A program made the translations under genes and the position numbers. Shown here piece after piece: positions 57,001 to 64,000 of a stretch of 64,000 nucleotides of DNA. Positions within the stretch are counted from its first letter, which is position 1, and every line of letters begins with the position of its first letter. The notes beneath the pieces were generated by a model, which was not told the DNA's origin, ran no database searches, and saw nothing but the letters and a program-made list of their open reading frames with translations. The DNA is from Archilochus colubris (Eukaryota; Chordata; Aves; Apodiformes; Trochilidae). The stretch spans positions 28,381,121 through 28,445,120 of the forward strand of contig CM041085.1 of assembly GCA_023079485.1 (NCBI GenBank), written 5' to 3'.

Positions 57001-60000
57001 TAAAGTATCATTAAATGCCCAATTAGTTACAAGTGAAAAGTAATGGAAACGTAGAACTTTTTTTTCATAATTTGAACTTTAAAAAATATTACTCATGTTT
57101 CATTTTATTTAGAAAGCAGTGCTGCTTACTTTATTAAATGTCTTAATTTCAGATATGATAAATATCTTAATTCTGTTCTTTGGAAACAGCTTAGATTCTA
57201 TTACTCATCATTAGGACAGAAGAGACCAGGAAAATTATGGGAAAATTAAGACTACTTGTGCCATGACAAAAAACAGGAGTGATGGGATTGCTGGACTGAA
57301 ACAGTTGGGAGAGGTCATGGTGGCAGACTCATGAATTTAAAGATTTTGCAGAAACCTAAGTTCTTCAAGTAAGTCATATGGAAGGTTATTCAATTAGAAA
57401 GATATCACTTCAAAATTTCAAATATCTAATAAATATATTTACTATGAAATCATAAGACTGTTTACTGGGAACTCCAATATTGAAATAGGCAAAGAAAGAT
57501 CCACTACATCCCAAACATTGCATTAATAAAACTTAAGGAAAATCATAAAAAGCACAGAATACTTGTGAGCCATCACAGTAATTACAGCAGCAATAAAACA
57601 GTTACACAGAAAGCTCTATTTCAGTATGGCTCTTTCAGGAACACGAAATTTAAATAATTCTTTATCTGCAAATTATAACACAATGTTATGATATAAAGGG
57701 GCCATTCCTTTTTGGCAAAACTCAGGAATATATTTGCACAAATTCCATCCTCCTCCCACAAGTTATTCCCACAGAGAGAATAACTTTATTTAGGAAGAGG
57801 TGAGCATAAGAGAAAGAAGGAGGGGAATATACTTTTTCCCACTTTCACCTAAATAGTTCTAGGATGCTTTTTTTGCCCCCAACCTTCATCCTTTCCTTTG
57901 CAGATATTAAAATAGTGCCACTGCCTATTATAGCAACTCACACACTTTGAGCAGCACTTTACATACTCGACATTTGATTGTGAAAAAAGTTTATAGTGAC
58001 AGCTCTGGCAAAAGCTAAAAATTAAGTTCTAAAAGTCAGACTTCCTAAGAAATCTGTCAGCTTTCCCAACAACACAAAACTGAACTTTGCCATCTGTTTT
58101 CCACATATATGGACTCTGAATATTAGGAATTCTTATGTTACATGAACGAGGACTGAAATTACTTGTTTAAAGACAACTCCAGTTCTTCAGTATAAATGCA
58201 TTCCATATATATATATATATATATACTTATTTTATTTTTTTTCTCAATGCAGTGAGAACATGGGGTTCACGATGCTTCTCCATTCTTGATTTAATTACTT
58301 TATGGCATGTAAGGGGAGACTGTCTGAAGATTTTCTTGTACAATAATCTAGAGTGCCATATCAGAAAGTAAGAAAAAAAATATTTAAATACATCCATTTG
58401 AGACTGAGCTGTCAGGGTCATCTAGGATCTAACAGTTTTCTTATATGTACGGTATGGTCCTTGCCCAAAGCTAAGTGCTGACTGGCTACATGTAAACTCC
58501 TTCCTGTCAAGGCAATGACAGCTGTCTCCTGTCTTTGTACCATTAGTCCAAACAATGTAAAATAGCAATGTAGGTTTTCTTCCTGAAATGTGAATTTCAG
58601 CAATGTCAAAAAAAAAACAGGTCAGCATGACTGGTGAAAGAGAAGTGTTTACAGAACTTATCTTAGTATGAAGAAGAGTTGAATAATAAATATTAACCAC
58701 TGATGTCTTTAGTCTTAAGCCCTAAGTGAAACAGATAACAGAAAACTATGATGAAACTTCCTGTGAACTCACTTCTTTAACACACTAAAATACCCTCTCT
58801 TAGGCTGGAAGGACCCCTACTCACAAAAACCCCCTACCCCCTCAGCATGCCTAGTGAAAAACAGATGCTCTACCACTTGGAAGTGGAAGCAAAGAACTAG
58901 CTAAGCAATCATGTAGAAGAAGGATACTGGAATAGTTAGAGATAAGGTGATTTTGCATATTCTTGTGTAGAAAAGAAACCCTGTGTTATAGGGAAGGTGT
59001 GCTACCCTTGTGGATTTAACACCTTTCTCCCCAGAAATGGAATAAAGAAACACTTGGACACTGTGCAGACTGGATTAGTGCACACCAAGTAAATTGACAG
59101 GTTTTGGGACAACACCAACAGAATGCACTGCTTCTAGATAGCTATGCCAGGTCTATAAAATTTGGTGAACTACACATGTCAGACTTCACATACACATGGG
59201 AAAAGATTTCCTTCCCACAAAGTTCAGTGACCACGTTACATGATCACACAGTTCCAAAGGCCTCAAACCTACACAAAGAGCATACAGAGTAAATAAAATT
59301 TGCTACTACATTTAGCATCCTGCAAATGTGTTGGTTCCACTTCATAGCTCAAATCCAAATACTCAAAAATACTGTTTATTACACAGACATCTTTTTATCT
59401 TAACACATAACATGGTATAAAAGCTTTTTTCAGGATCTTCCAAAATTGGTGAAAGCAAATTATGTCACCATAGATCAATGAACTCCTCACTGTACTTTGA
59501 AATCCTGCTGCTTAAAATAATAAGCATGCTTCCAGAAAATAAAACCATTCTTCCTCCTCCATGAGCAGTTTTCTGAAACTGTACCCTTCAGACAAGATTT
59601 TTCAATCACAACGACACAATTAGATTTAAACAACCACGAAGATATGTATTTTCAAACAAATGTGTTCCCTTTCCTCTGCTAAAGGCCTATCAAAACAAAA
59701 CAAAACAAACCACAAACACACCAACCCAACAACAGTGAAATTAAGTAATTACTTTTTTTTTTTTACCTTAGAAATATATCTTTGTCCAAAAAATCTCTTA
59801 AGTGGAAGATAAATATTCATGATGTGCTTACTGTCTCTGTCTATTTTGCTATTTTGACACCAATTCTCCTATCATTCCCACTTGCCAGCATAGTTTACAG
59901 TGTGATTTTAGGGCATACAAATTACATTTGCTTTCTGAGGAAAATAAACCAGAACTTCTGCTCCAAGTAAACTCTATCCCATGACCTGGTGCAGGAGTCT

Positions 60001-61200
60001 AAACCAATGACATTGCTCTGCAGATATTTGCACCAATACTTTGTGTAGGACACACAGTATGACAGAACCAGATAAAACCCAATCTGAAGTAAACTCATCA
60101 CATCAATATTTTATAGACCCAGAAGCATCTGCAACAACAGCTTCAGTGTACTCATTTGCTTCTGTTCCATGGAATTATTTGTCACAGTAAACAAAGCCTA
60201 AGACTGTATTATAGTACAGTCCTCTGCTTACTTAAATCTGTCACCTGTCTTTTCAATTATACAAGTGGGTGTTCCTCTGAAACTGCTTCAGAACACAGGA
60301 TTTCCACTGACTATCACACTAGCTTTCAGTAAACTTTAGTAGCTTACTAAAAATAGCAAACCCCACTGTTTTATGAAGCAGTTCTACAAACTTGTCCTGT
60401 TTTTTCTTACCAAGGCAGCATGTTTTTGCTAGTCAGCATATTTGTAGCTGTAGGAATTCCACAAATAGAATTTAGTTAACAATTCTCTTGATGCATGAAG
60501 CTGATTGAAATCTAGTTCACTGTCCTTTAATTGTACTGGCTTTACACCAGTAAAAATATAGTAACATTTTATTATTGTTAATGAAGAAAAATATTTCCAG
60601 GACTGCATCAATTTTGGAGACTGTATATTAATACACACACTTATCTGGCTCTTTCACAACATGTAATTAAATTCAGTTGAACTCTGAGGGTTCATTACTT
60701 TAAAAGATGCACAATTGTAGAACCTTAGCAGCACAAGCTTTCTTGCCAAAAACACTTCAGGAAATGCACCACAGAGAGACTTCTACCATACTTACTGAGA
60801 AGTATTCACAGTAACAACTATCACTCTCCAGAGACAGGAATTCGTTTACTATCTGTCTCAGTGAAGAACTGACCAACCATCTTTCCATAGGAATCACTGC
60901 CATGTCACCAGACACTGCAACTCCAGAACTGTGGCAAGATAGGAGTAGTTCCTCCCATGAGCAGAGCAGCACACTGCCTTCACACAGTATATGCACCCTC
61001 AGGGAGGAAAGCGAAGAGACAACAGACCTTCAGTGTTACCTATTTGTCTCTCTAGATCTGCTGCTTCATCTGGTGTAGCACGTGGGAGGACACCAGGATC
61101 ACTGAAACTGGTACGCAGCAGGGTCCCCATCACGAAAAAGAAAAGAATCCCACCAACTGCAGGTATAGCAGGTGTAATCTTCTCTGACAAATACGGGCAA
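14600..61200 (-). CDS. ZDHHC14: ZDHHC14 palmitoyltransferase, exons 2-9 (5'-partial)
   Basis: This membrane enzyme transfers palmitate from palmitoyl-CoA to cysteines of target proteins, through an acyl intermediate on the DHHC cysteine. In mammals ZDHHC14 is known to act on the scaffold PSD93 and to affect Kv1 channel clustering. Eight exons join in phase to 1225 coding bases, giving 407 residues and a TGA stop at 14600-14602. Order of domains: TM2 and DPG motif (exon 2), cysteine-rich zinc domain (exons 3-4), DHHC and TM3 (exon 4), luminal loop (exon 5), TM4 and TTxE (exon 6), PaCCT motif (exon 7), variable tail (exons 8-9). I assign ZDHHC14 rather than ZDHHC9 or ZDHHC18 from the tail, which matches the mammalian ZDHHC14 tail through to its last residues. 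Exon 1 with the start codon and TM1 is outside the window. No break is seen, so it should be functional. Confidence 0.97.
20678..20690 (+). repeat. Homopolymer C13
   Basis: Thirteen consecutive C on the plus strand, intron 8. A likely site of sequencing length error. Confidence 0.9.
20956..21040 (+). repeat. A-rich / C-rich low-complexity tract
   Basis: A run of 27 A, then alternating short A and C runs. It creates a spurious lysine-rich open frame. Intron 8. Confidence 0.9.
22625..22904 (+). mobile_element. CR1 LINE 3' fragment, intron 8, antisense
   Basis: A degenerate ORF2 end plus 3' tail, finishing in AACCATTCTGTGATTCTATG. Recognisable segments include a Trp/Pro-rich 'GTTGTCCAGGGAAGTTGTGG' and 'GGTCCCTTCCAACCCAAACC'. 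Diverged and not coding. Confidence 0.9.
23631..23733 (-). CDS. ZDHHC14: ZDHHC14 exon 8: proximal C-terminal tail
   Basis: This is a 103-base exon. One base completes Ser, then come 34 codons: [20 protein letters not shown] followed by [14 protein letters not shown]. It is part of the cytosolic tail and has no catalytic motif. It is close to mammalian ZDHHC14, with substitutions such as GF for GY and QLAG for QPAA. The acceptor is CCATAG (23734-23739) and the donor is GTAGGA (23625-23630). A purine array of about 1.38 kb (pyrimidine in the transcript) begins some 350 bases upstream of this exon's acceptor. Confidence 0.95.
23734..27761 (-). other. ZDHHC14: ZDHHC14 intron 7
   Basis: A 4.0 kb GT-AG intron. 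About a third of it is the GGAA/GGGA array at 24084-25462. The remainder is AT-rich, with no exon or CR1 fragment recognised. Confidence 0.88.
24084..25462 (+). repeat. Giant GGAA/GGGA purine microsatellite, intron 7
   Basis: About 1.38 kb of almost pure purine on the plus strand. Order: (GGGA)n; a GGAAGGGA-type zone to about 24250; (GGAA)n to about 24405; (GGGA)n with GGA slips to about 24540; a very long (GGAA)n to about 25317 with sparse extra G or A (near 24908, 24922, 24960, 24972, 25097, 25118); (GGGA)n to about 25389; and a mixed end with GGCAGGAAGGGA units, the only place with C. Both strands read open for over 450 codons (Lys/Glu/Gly/Arg or Phe/Leu/Pro/Ser), purely because the repeat lacks stops. 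Confidence 0.98.
27762..27871 (-). CDS. ZDHHC14: ZDHHC14 exon 7: PaCCT motif
   Basis: This is a 110-base exon: 36 codons plus AG of a split Ser codon. It encodes [20 protein letters not shown] followed by [17 protein letters not shown]. The NPY-to-N segment is the PaCCT motif (palmitoyltransferase conserved C-terminus), which packs against the catalytic region in this family. The adjacent Cys pair may itself be palmitoylated (inference). The acceptor is TTCAG at 27872-27876 and the donor is GTAAGA below 27762. The ILE-LYS start follows directly on Asp of exon 6 in phase 0. Confidence 0.96.
27872..29764 (-). other. ZDHHC14: ZDHHC14 intron 6
   Basis: A 1.9 kb GT-AG intron, the shortest. An old CR1 trace sits at 29613-29680 near the donor. 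I see nothing else. Confidence 0.85.
29613..29680 (-). mobile_element. Old CR1 LINE tail remnant, intron 6
   Basis: CCAGAATTGTCACAGTTGGA and AAAGACCCCTAAGAGCACC followed by GTCCAACTATCAAC match the reversed CR1 3' end with many changes. It is a short relic. Confidence 0.65.
29765..29867 (-). CDS. ZDHHC14: ZDHHC14 exon 6: TM4 and TTxE motif
   Basis: This is a 103-base exon. One base completes the Ser codon begun in exon 5, then 34 codons follow. It encodes the fourth transmembrane helix ([20 protein letters not shown]) and [14 protein letters not shown]. The TTxE motif (TTNE), conserved across the DHHC family and placed near the active site in solved structures, is complete. The upstream intron ends in AC, not AG. 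Using the first downstream AG instead would drop VLEA and break the frame. The donor is GTAAGT at 29759-29764. Confidence 0.96.
29868..29886 (-). other. ZDHHC14: U12 branch-point motif and AC 3' splice site, intron 5
   Basis: The coding strand reads TTCCTTGAC (29878-29886), a perfect match to the U12 branch-point consensus TTCCTTRAY. The likely branch adenosine is at 29879. Ten bases later the intron ends in CAC, with AC as its last dinucleotide (29868-29869). The last 58 or so intron bases contain no AG at all. The branch-to-acceptor distance of 11 bases is typical of minor-class introns. Confidence 0.95.
31757..31966 (+). mobile_element. CR1 LINE 3' fragment, intron 5, antisense
   Basis: A diverged ORF2 terminus and tail: TGGATGGAGCTCTGAACAAC, TGGATTAGAGGACCTTTAAA, CCAACTCAAACCAATCTATG and ATTCTA at the end. 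Antisense to ZDHHC14. Confidence 0.88.
33267..33525 (-). mobile_element. CR1 LINE 3' fragment, intron 5, sense
   Basis: Begins CAGAATCACAGAATAATTCT and GGTTGGAAAAGACCTTTAAG. It continues through the reversed ORF2 end (CCATTTCCTCTTGTCCTAC at the far edge). Diverged copy in the same orientation as ZDHHC14. Confidence 0.9.
33534..33640 (-). mobile_element. Second CR1 LINE tail, abutting the previous one
   Basis: Starts again at a CR1 3' end (CAGAATCAGAGAATGCTTTG, TGTTGGAAGGGATCTTTAAA) directly after the fragment ending at 33525. This is therefore a separate insertion of another CR1 subfamily rather than a continuation. Confidence 0.82.
33877..33886 (-). other. ZDHHC14: U12-type AT-AC 5' splice site, intron 5
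   Basis: On the coding strand the intron starts ATATCCTTTA directly after GCAAG of exon 5. It matches the U12-type AT-AC donor consensus ATATCCTTT at every position. Such sites are recognised by U11 and U6atac snRNPs. Exon phase confirms the boundary. Confidence 0.95.
33887..33935 (-). CDS. ZDHHC14: ZDHHC14 exon 5: 49-base exon before the U12 intron
   Basis: This very short exon has two bases completing Arg, 15 codons, and AG of a split Ser codon. It reads [17 protein letters not shown] across its junctions, the luminal loop between TM3 and TM4, and matches mammalian ZDHHC14 residue for residue as I recall it. The acceptor side is ordinary (CTACAG, 33936-33941). The donor side is not GT: the intron begins ATATCCTTT at 33886 and descends. 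No GT lies near enough to serve as an alternative. The exon is too short to stand out as an open frame and was found by homology and phase. Confidence 0.95.
33936..37819 (-). other. ZDHHC14: ZDHHC14 intron 4
   Basis: A 3.9 kb GT-AG intron. It holds an (AAAT)n microsatellite at 37708-37734, close to the exon 4 donor, and several A-runs. I see no mobile element or exon. Confidence 0.85.
37708..37734 (+). repeat. (AAAT)n microsatellite
   Basis: Between six and seven AAAT units in intron 4, about 85 bases from the exon 4 donor. Confidence 0.95.
37820..37957 (-). CDS. ZDHHC14: ZDHHC14 exon 4: DHHC catalytic motif and TM3
   Basis: This is a 138-base exon: two bases completing Glu, 45 codons, and one base of an Arg codon. 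It opens [20 protein letters not shown]. The catalytic DHHC lies at 37938-37949 and its cysteine codon at 37938-37940. The PWVGNC and KRNYRFF motifs that follow are family hallmarks. A long hydrophobic third transmembrane helix then runs from [11 protein letters not shown] to ITHVIL. The acceptor is TTTCAG (37958-37963) and the donor is GTAAGT (37814-37819). The DHHC cysteine is the residue that carries the acyl group, and it is intact. Confidence 0.98.
44467..44515 (-). mobile_element. Short CR1 LINE tail, intron 3
   Basis: GTCACAGAATGGTTTAGGTT and GGAAGGAACCTTAAAGATCA match a reversed CR1 3' end of about 50 bases. It sits 64 bases from the start of the long CR1 fragment. Confidence 0.8.
44579..45565 (-). 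mobile_element. CR1 LINE, about 1 kb fragment of ORF2 end and 3' tail, intron 3
   Basis: The longest mobile element here. Read on the minus strand it shows the C-terminal part of the CR1 reverse transcriptase ORF2. Segments include [69 protein letters not shown], then [20 protein letters not shown] and the 3' tail. In-frame stops (for example TGA where an Arg codon is usual before IQRRAT) show it is dead. Inserted in the sense orientation of ZDHHC14 and strongly 5'-truncated, as is usual for CR1. Confidence 0.93.
50447..50605 (-). CDS. ZDHHC14: ZDHHC14 exon 3: zinc-binding cysteine-rich domain
   Basis: This is a 159-base exon: two bases completing Asp, 52 codons, and one base of the following Glu codon. 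It encodes a Gly/Ser/Pro linker ([16 protein letters not shown]), the segment [12 protein letters not shown], and most of the cysteine-rich domain. The zinc ligands are arranged C-x2-C-x9-H-C-x2-C-x2-C, visible in [18 protein letters not shown] and CDNCV. All ligands are present, so the fold should bind its two zinc ions. The donor is GTGAGT directly below 50447 and the acceptor is TTTAG above 50605. Confidence 0.97.
54656..55114 (-). other. Unassigned open frame, about 152 codons, intron 2
   Basis: The frame stays open on the minus strand from just below a TAA at 55115-55117 to TGA at 54656-54658. It has no ATG near its start that would obviously begin a protein. The translation is Lys/Arg/Glu-rich and less skewed to Leu/Phe/Ile than random AT-rich frames (for example [20 protein letters not shown] and [20 protein letters not shown]). 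I recognise no domain. It lies in ZDHHC14 orientation within intron 2. It could be chance, a worn transposon or retrocopy fragment, or an alternative exon. No convincing splice acceptor stands at its upstream edge. Confidence 0.2.
56231..56279. repeat. AT-only self-complementary tract
   Basis: A stretch built of ATT/AAT units in both senses (AATATTATTATTAAATATTA, then TTAATAATAATTAAATATTA), which can pair with itself. Intron 2. Confidence 0.8.
58205..58225 (+). repeat. (AT)n microsatellite
   Basis: An uninterrupted AT dinucleotide run of 21 bases in intron 2. Confidence 0.95.
61040..61200 (-). CDS. ZDHHC14: ZDHHC14 exon 2: TM2 and DPG motif
   Basis: This is a 161-base exon. It starts with one base completing an Asp codon split with exon 1, and ends with one base of the next Asp codon. 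The translation begins [17 protein letters not shown] and runs into a hydrophobic second membrane segment ([13 protein letters not shown]). The conserved DPG motif of DHHC enzymes follows in [11 protein letters not shown]. The exon ends in [10 protein letters not shown] just before the cysteine-rich domain. The acceptor is a pyrimidine tract plus CAG (61201-61203). The donor is GTAACA at 61034-61039. The residues after CPYL (SEK) differ from the mammalian sequence I remember (AVK) in the short luminal loop. Otherwise the exon is nearly identical. Confidence 0.96.
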
Positions 61201-64000
61201 CTGGAAAAAGAAAAGAAGATTAAACATAAGATTAAACTCACAGCCTAATGTGGTCTCAAAAACTATTTACCATTACAAAGGCACATGACAAATTCACTTC
61301 CTTCTATTGATACATTACTTGTCTTGGAACATTTATTGAGCATGAAATTTCTGTTCATGTGTTCATCACACTTCTGAAATTTCTTATAATCTGCTTAATA
61401 CAATAAAGGTGCAAATAGCATAATCAAAGCTTTACTAATATGCAGCATTAACTTACATAAGAAAATTTTATTACAGGACACTATAAGCTTGTATATTTGC
61501 TCATTTAGCCAATTATATAAAGTAAATGGGAGAGCTATGGAAGGGGAAATAACCCAAAGGTACTCAGCAATAAAAAAAAAAACATGTAACATGATTAAAT
61601 AAGCCACATTGAAAAATGCAAATTAAGACTGAAATTAACATATTGTCCACCACAAACATGGTGCTCAAGAACTTAGACCTGTAATACATTCTTACCATAG
61701 CCTTGGTACGTATCAATATTATAACACTACTAGTGATTCTCTTCTTAAATCCATTCTTGTAACTTGCTAAGCTTGTTTACTAATTCACCAAGGAAGTTGA
61801 GAGCAAATCACAGTGCAACACACCTGAAAACACATAATCCAGGCAACCCAGGCAACATCATTGGCCCTTAACTAGCACCAAGAAAAAAGGCTCTCTGGTT
61901 ACCAGGCTTACAATATACCTGTAGGGCTCAAGATTGGACTACAGTTTTAGCAAATTTTCCTCCATGCTTCACATGCAATAAAATCAAAATAGACAGAAGC
62001 ATTTGAATCCAAACTACACACAAATATAAGTATCTTTTTACAGTTAAGCAACAAGAGGTGATATGAACACTTAGAGATTACAGATTATACCACTCTCATT
62101 AATCTGAGTCATAAAATAAGCACTGCAGAATCATTTTAGAGAAAACACAGGCTGAAGACTCTCTTCATAACTCCTAGGTTAAGTAGAGAGAGCAAAACAC
62201 AAAGATAGCTTCATGCATTTCTGATGTCTGCATGAGAAGTGATATAAGAAGCCTAAAATCAACATAAGACAAAACTCAAAAAGTTCTAGGCATTAGGGCT
62301 TCATCTAAAGCTTCTAGGTATAAATCAAGTTTAATTAACATCGTCTTCCCTGTTTCTGCTGACTGCTTTAAATGATGATTCAGACGTGCAAGCTTTTGCA
62401 CTGCAAGTCAGTTAGCCTCACTGGAATGTTAACTCCAAGCAAGTAATGACAATGTCAGTTTCACCGTCCATCACTCCTCCTGACTGGACAGGGAGAGAAC
62501 AGAAACATTTTTTATACCAGCTGTCATGTACCAAGCATTTATCTCCTCACACAATCCTGTTAAATATATTTGGCTGTTTCATAGAACAATGTGGGTTTTG
62601 TGGATGCAGTGAATCCAAGCACATTACATGACACATCACACCCTCGCCATGCATGGAATTCATCTTTCACCCTATACAAATGTAATACTGCAGGTGTAAC
62701 AAGTTATAAAAGACTAAAAAGACAACGGAGTAATAAAAAAAAGAGATGAGGGGCAAGAAATACAGTAGTTTCATATAATGAATAGACTGTTTAAATGCTA
62801 GGAAATGTACTTCAAATGCACACTTTTAGCCAATCTGTTTCAAAGAACCAGATTTCTGAAATCAGTGCTAACTAAAGGAAGCAGCAGCAAGACAGATGGC
62901 AGATACAAGCTTTGCTTCATGTCAGAGAAGTCAGACAGAATGAACAACCAAAGAGAAGCTTTCATACCACATAAGTGTCCTACTGCTCAATTTATTTCTT
63001 GCCACAAAGGATTACTGAAATCAAAACTACTGTAATATGCTCAGACAAGAGTACAAATAGGCTGCAAGAACGTATTCTTAAAAGGATTAGAGGTAAAGTG
63101 TACATTAACAAGCACTCGATATAGCACAGTGCTATTATTCTTCTATTGCATTATTCATTACCCATACCAAAGAAATTGCAACTGTGATGAAGTCTGTTGA
63201 CCAAAGGAGCTGTATGTGTGCAAAAGGTAACACGAGATAATCTCAGGGTAGCATTCAGTCCAGTCTGACTTACATATGAACAGACCACATAAGACGGTCT
63301 GCAGAAAACTCAATGATATCTATATCTATCCTATCTATATCTATACTTTGGAAGGGCCCAATTAATTTTCCAGACACCTGTAAATTAAACTTTAAAAACC
63401 AGATAATGTATAGACCTTTTTTTTTTTTATGTTTGTATAAAAAGCCCACAAACCACATGACAAAACACAGGGGAAAAATCTTAGTATCTCCTGGATTATT
63501 ACAATACTCACTAAAGGTGGCTTCAAATAAAAAGTGTGGATTTTAGTTCAAAAATTGTCAATACATCTGCATAAACACACTTTTATGTTTACATAATTTG
63601 TATTTGCATGTTTATATAACATGTATTTGCACTGCTAAGTCAATATTATTTTAAACAATTTGAGATTTGTTGCTACTTTTAGAATTGCCAACTACTGTAC
63701 ACAGAAAAATGTTATTCCTAACATTTGCTCAAATTCCTTATTTAATTTGCTTCAATTGAGTTTGCATCTATTCAGGCATCAGCTTTCCTCAGCTATTACA
63801 AGAAATATCTTTTCTGGATTGGTTTTGTTTTTTTTTTCAGTATGCTTTTAAAGTAAATATTAGAAGGTGTTTCCAGATAGCAAATTTCAGAATGTTCATG
63901 CAGAGGGATTTGTCATGCAGAGGGCTGCCTGTCTGCAGATCTGATGCAGATGATAAAGATGATAAAGAAACACTGAGCTCCAGAACAACTCTCATGTTCT
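61201..64000 (-). other. ZDHHC14: ZDHHC14 intron 1 (3' part)
   Basis: AT-rich intron sequence reaching the window edge. I see a short imperfect ATCTAT repeat at 63315-63346 and small tandem duplications near 63896-63970 (CATGCAGAGGG twice, GATGATAAA twice). No CR1 fragment or exon is recognised. Confidence 0.85.
63315..63346 (+). repeat. Imperfect ATCTAT tandem repeat
   Basis: TATCTATATCTATC repeated about twice with one slip, in intron 1. Confidence 0.8.

Larger units (their letters stand above)
50606..61039 (-). other. ZDHHC14: ZDHHC14 intron 2
   Basis: A 10.4 kb GT-AG intron. It contains an (AT)n tract at 58205-58225, an AT palindromic stretch at 56231-56279, and a minus-strand open frame at 54656-55114 listed separately. 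A possible very old CR1 trace near 58801-58860 is too weak to call. I see nothing else in it. Confidence 0.85.

Noticed and set aside
58801..58860. Possible CR1 remnant in intron 2
   Set aside because: Only a short GGCTGGAAGGACCCCTA-like segment is similar, with no tail. Too weak to call.
1..64000. Endogenous retroviral LTRs, CRISPR arrays, tRNA or rRNA genes, bacterial-type operons
   Set aside because: I looked for paired LTRs, primer-binding sites, regularly spaced repeats and cloverleaf-box signals and found none.

Overview
The window is vertebrate nuclear DNA, almost certainly from a bird. It is AT-rich and intron-dominated. It carries many fragments of the avian CR1 LINE, recognised by their 3' tails of repeated ATTCTATG and the conserved 'ggttggaagggacct'-type segment. 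The only gene I can support is ZDHHC14, a DHHC-type protein S-acyltransferase, on the minus strand. The species cannot be fixed from the sequence alone.

Reading from high to low coordinates, which is the gene's 5' to 3' direction, the window holds coding exons 2 to 9. They lie at 61040-61200, 50447-50605, 37820-37957, 33887-33935, 29765-29867, 27762-27871, 23631-23733 and 14600-15001. They join in frame with no stop or frameshift into 407 residues plus a stop codon. They cover transmembrane segments 2 to 4, the complete zinc-binding DHHC cysteine-rich domain, the TTxE and PaCCT motifs, and a long tail ending in the PDZ-ligand-like residues LSSV. Exon 1, which should encode the cytosolic N-terminus and first membrane segment (about 80 residues in the mammalian protein), lies beyond position 64000.

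Seven splice junction pairs can be examined. Six are GT-AG. Intron 5 (29868-33886) is not. It begins ATATCCTTT, ends in AC, and has a TTCCTTGAC branch-point motif 11 bases before its end. These are textbook signals of a U12-type AT-AC intron removed by the minor spliceosome, and the reading frame works only with this AT-AC pair.

The introns hold CR1 fragments, including one of about 1 kb in intron 3. Intron 7 contains an exceptional purine tetranucleotide array of about 1.38 kb at 24084-25462. Below 14600 come the 3'UTR, with two candidate poly(A) signals, and then about 11.9 kb of intergenic DNA with two similar, apparently young CR1 tails and no gene I recognise. Two longer open frames (4035-4454 plus; 54656-55114 minus) are recorded as unproven. 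I see no tRNA, rRNA, CRISPR array, LTR retrovirus or intact transposon.
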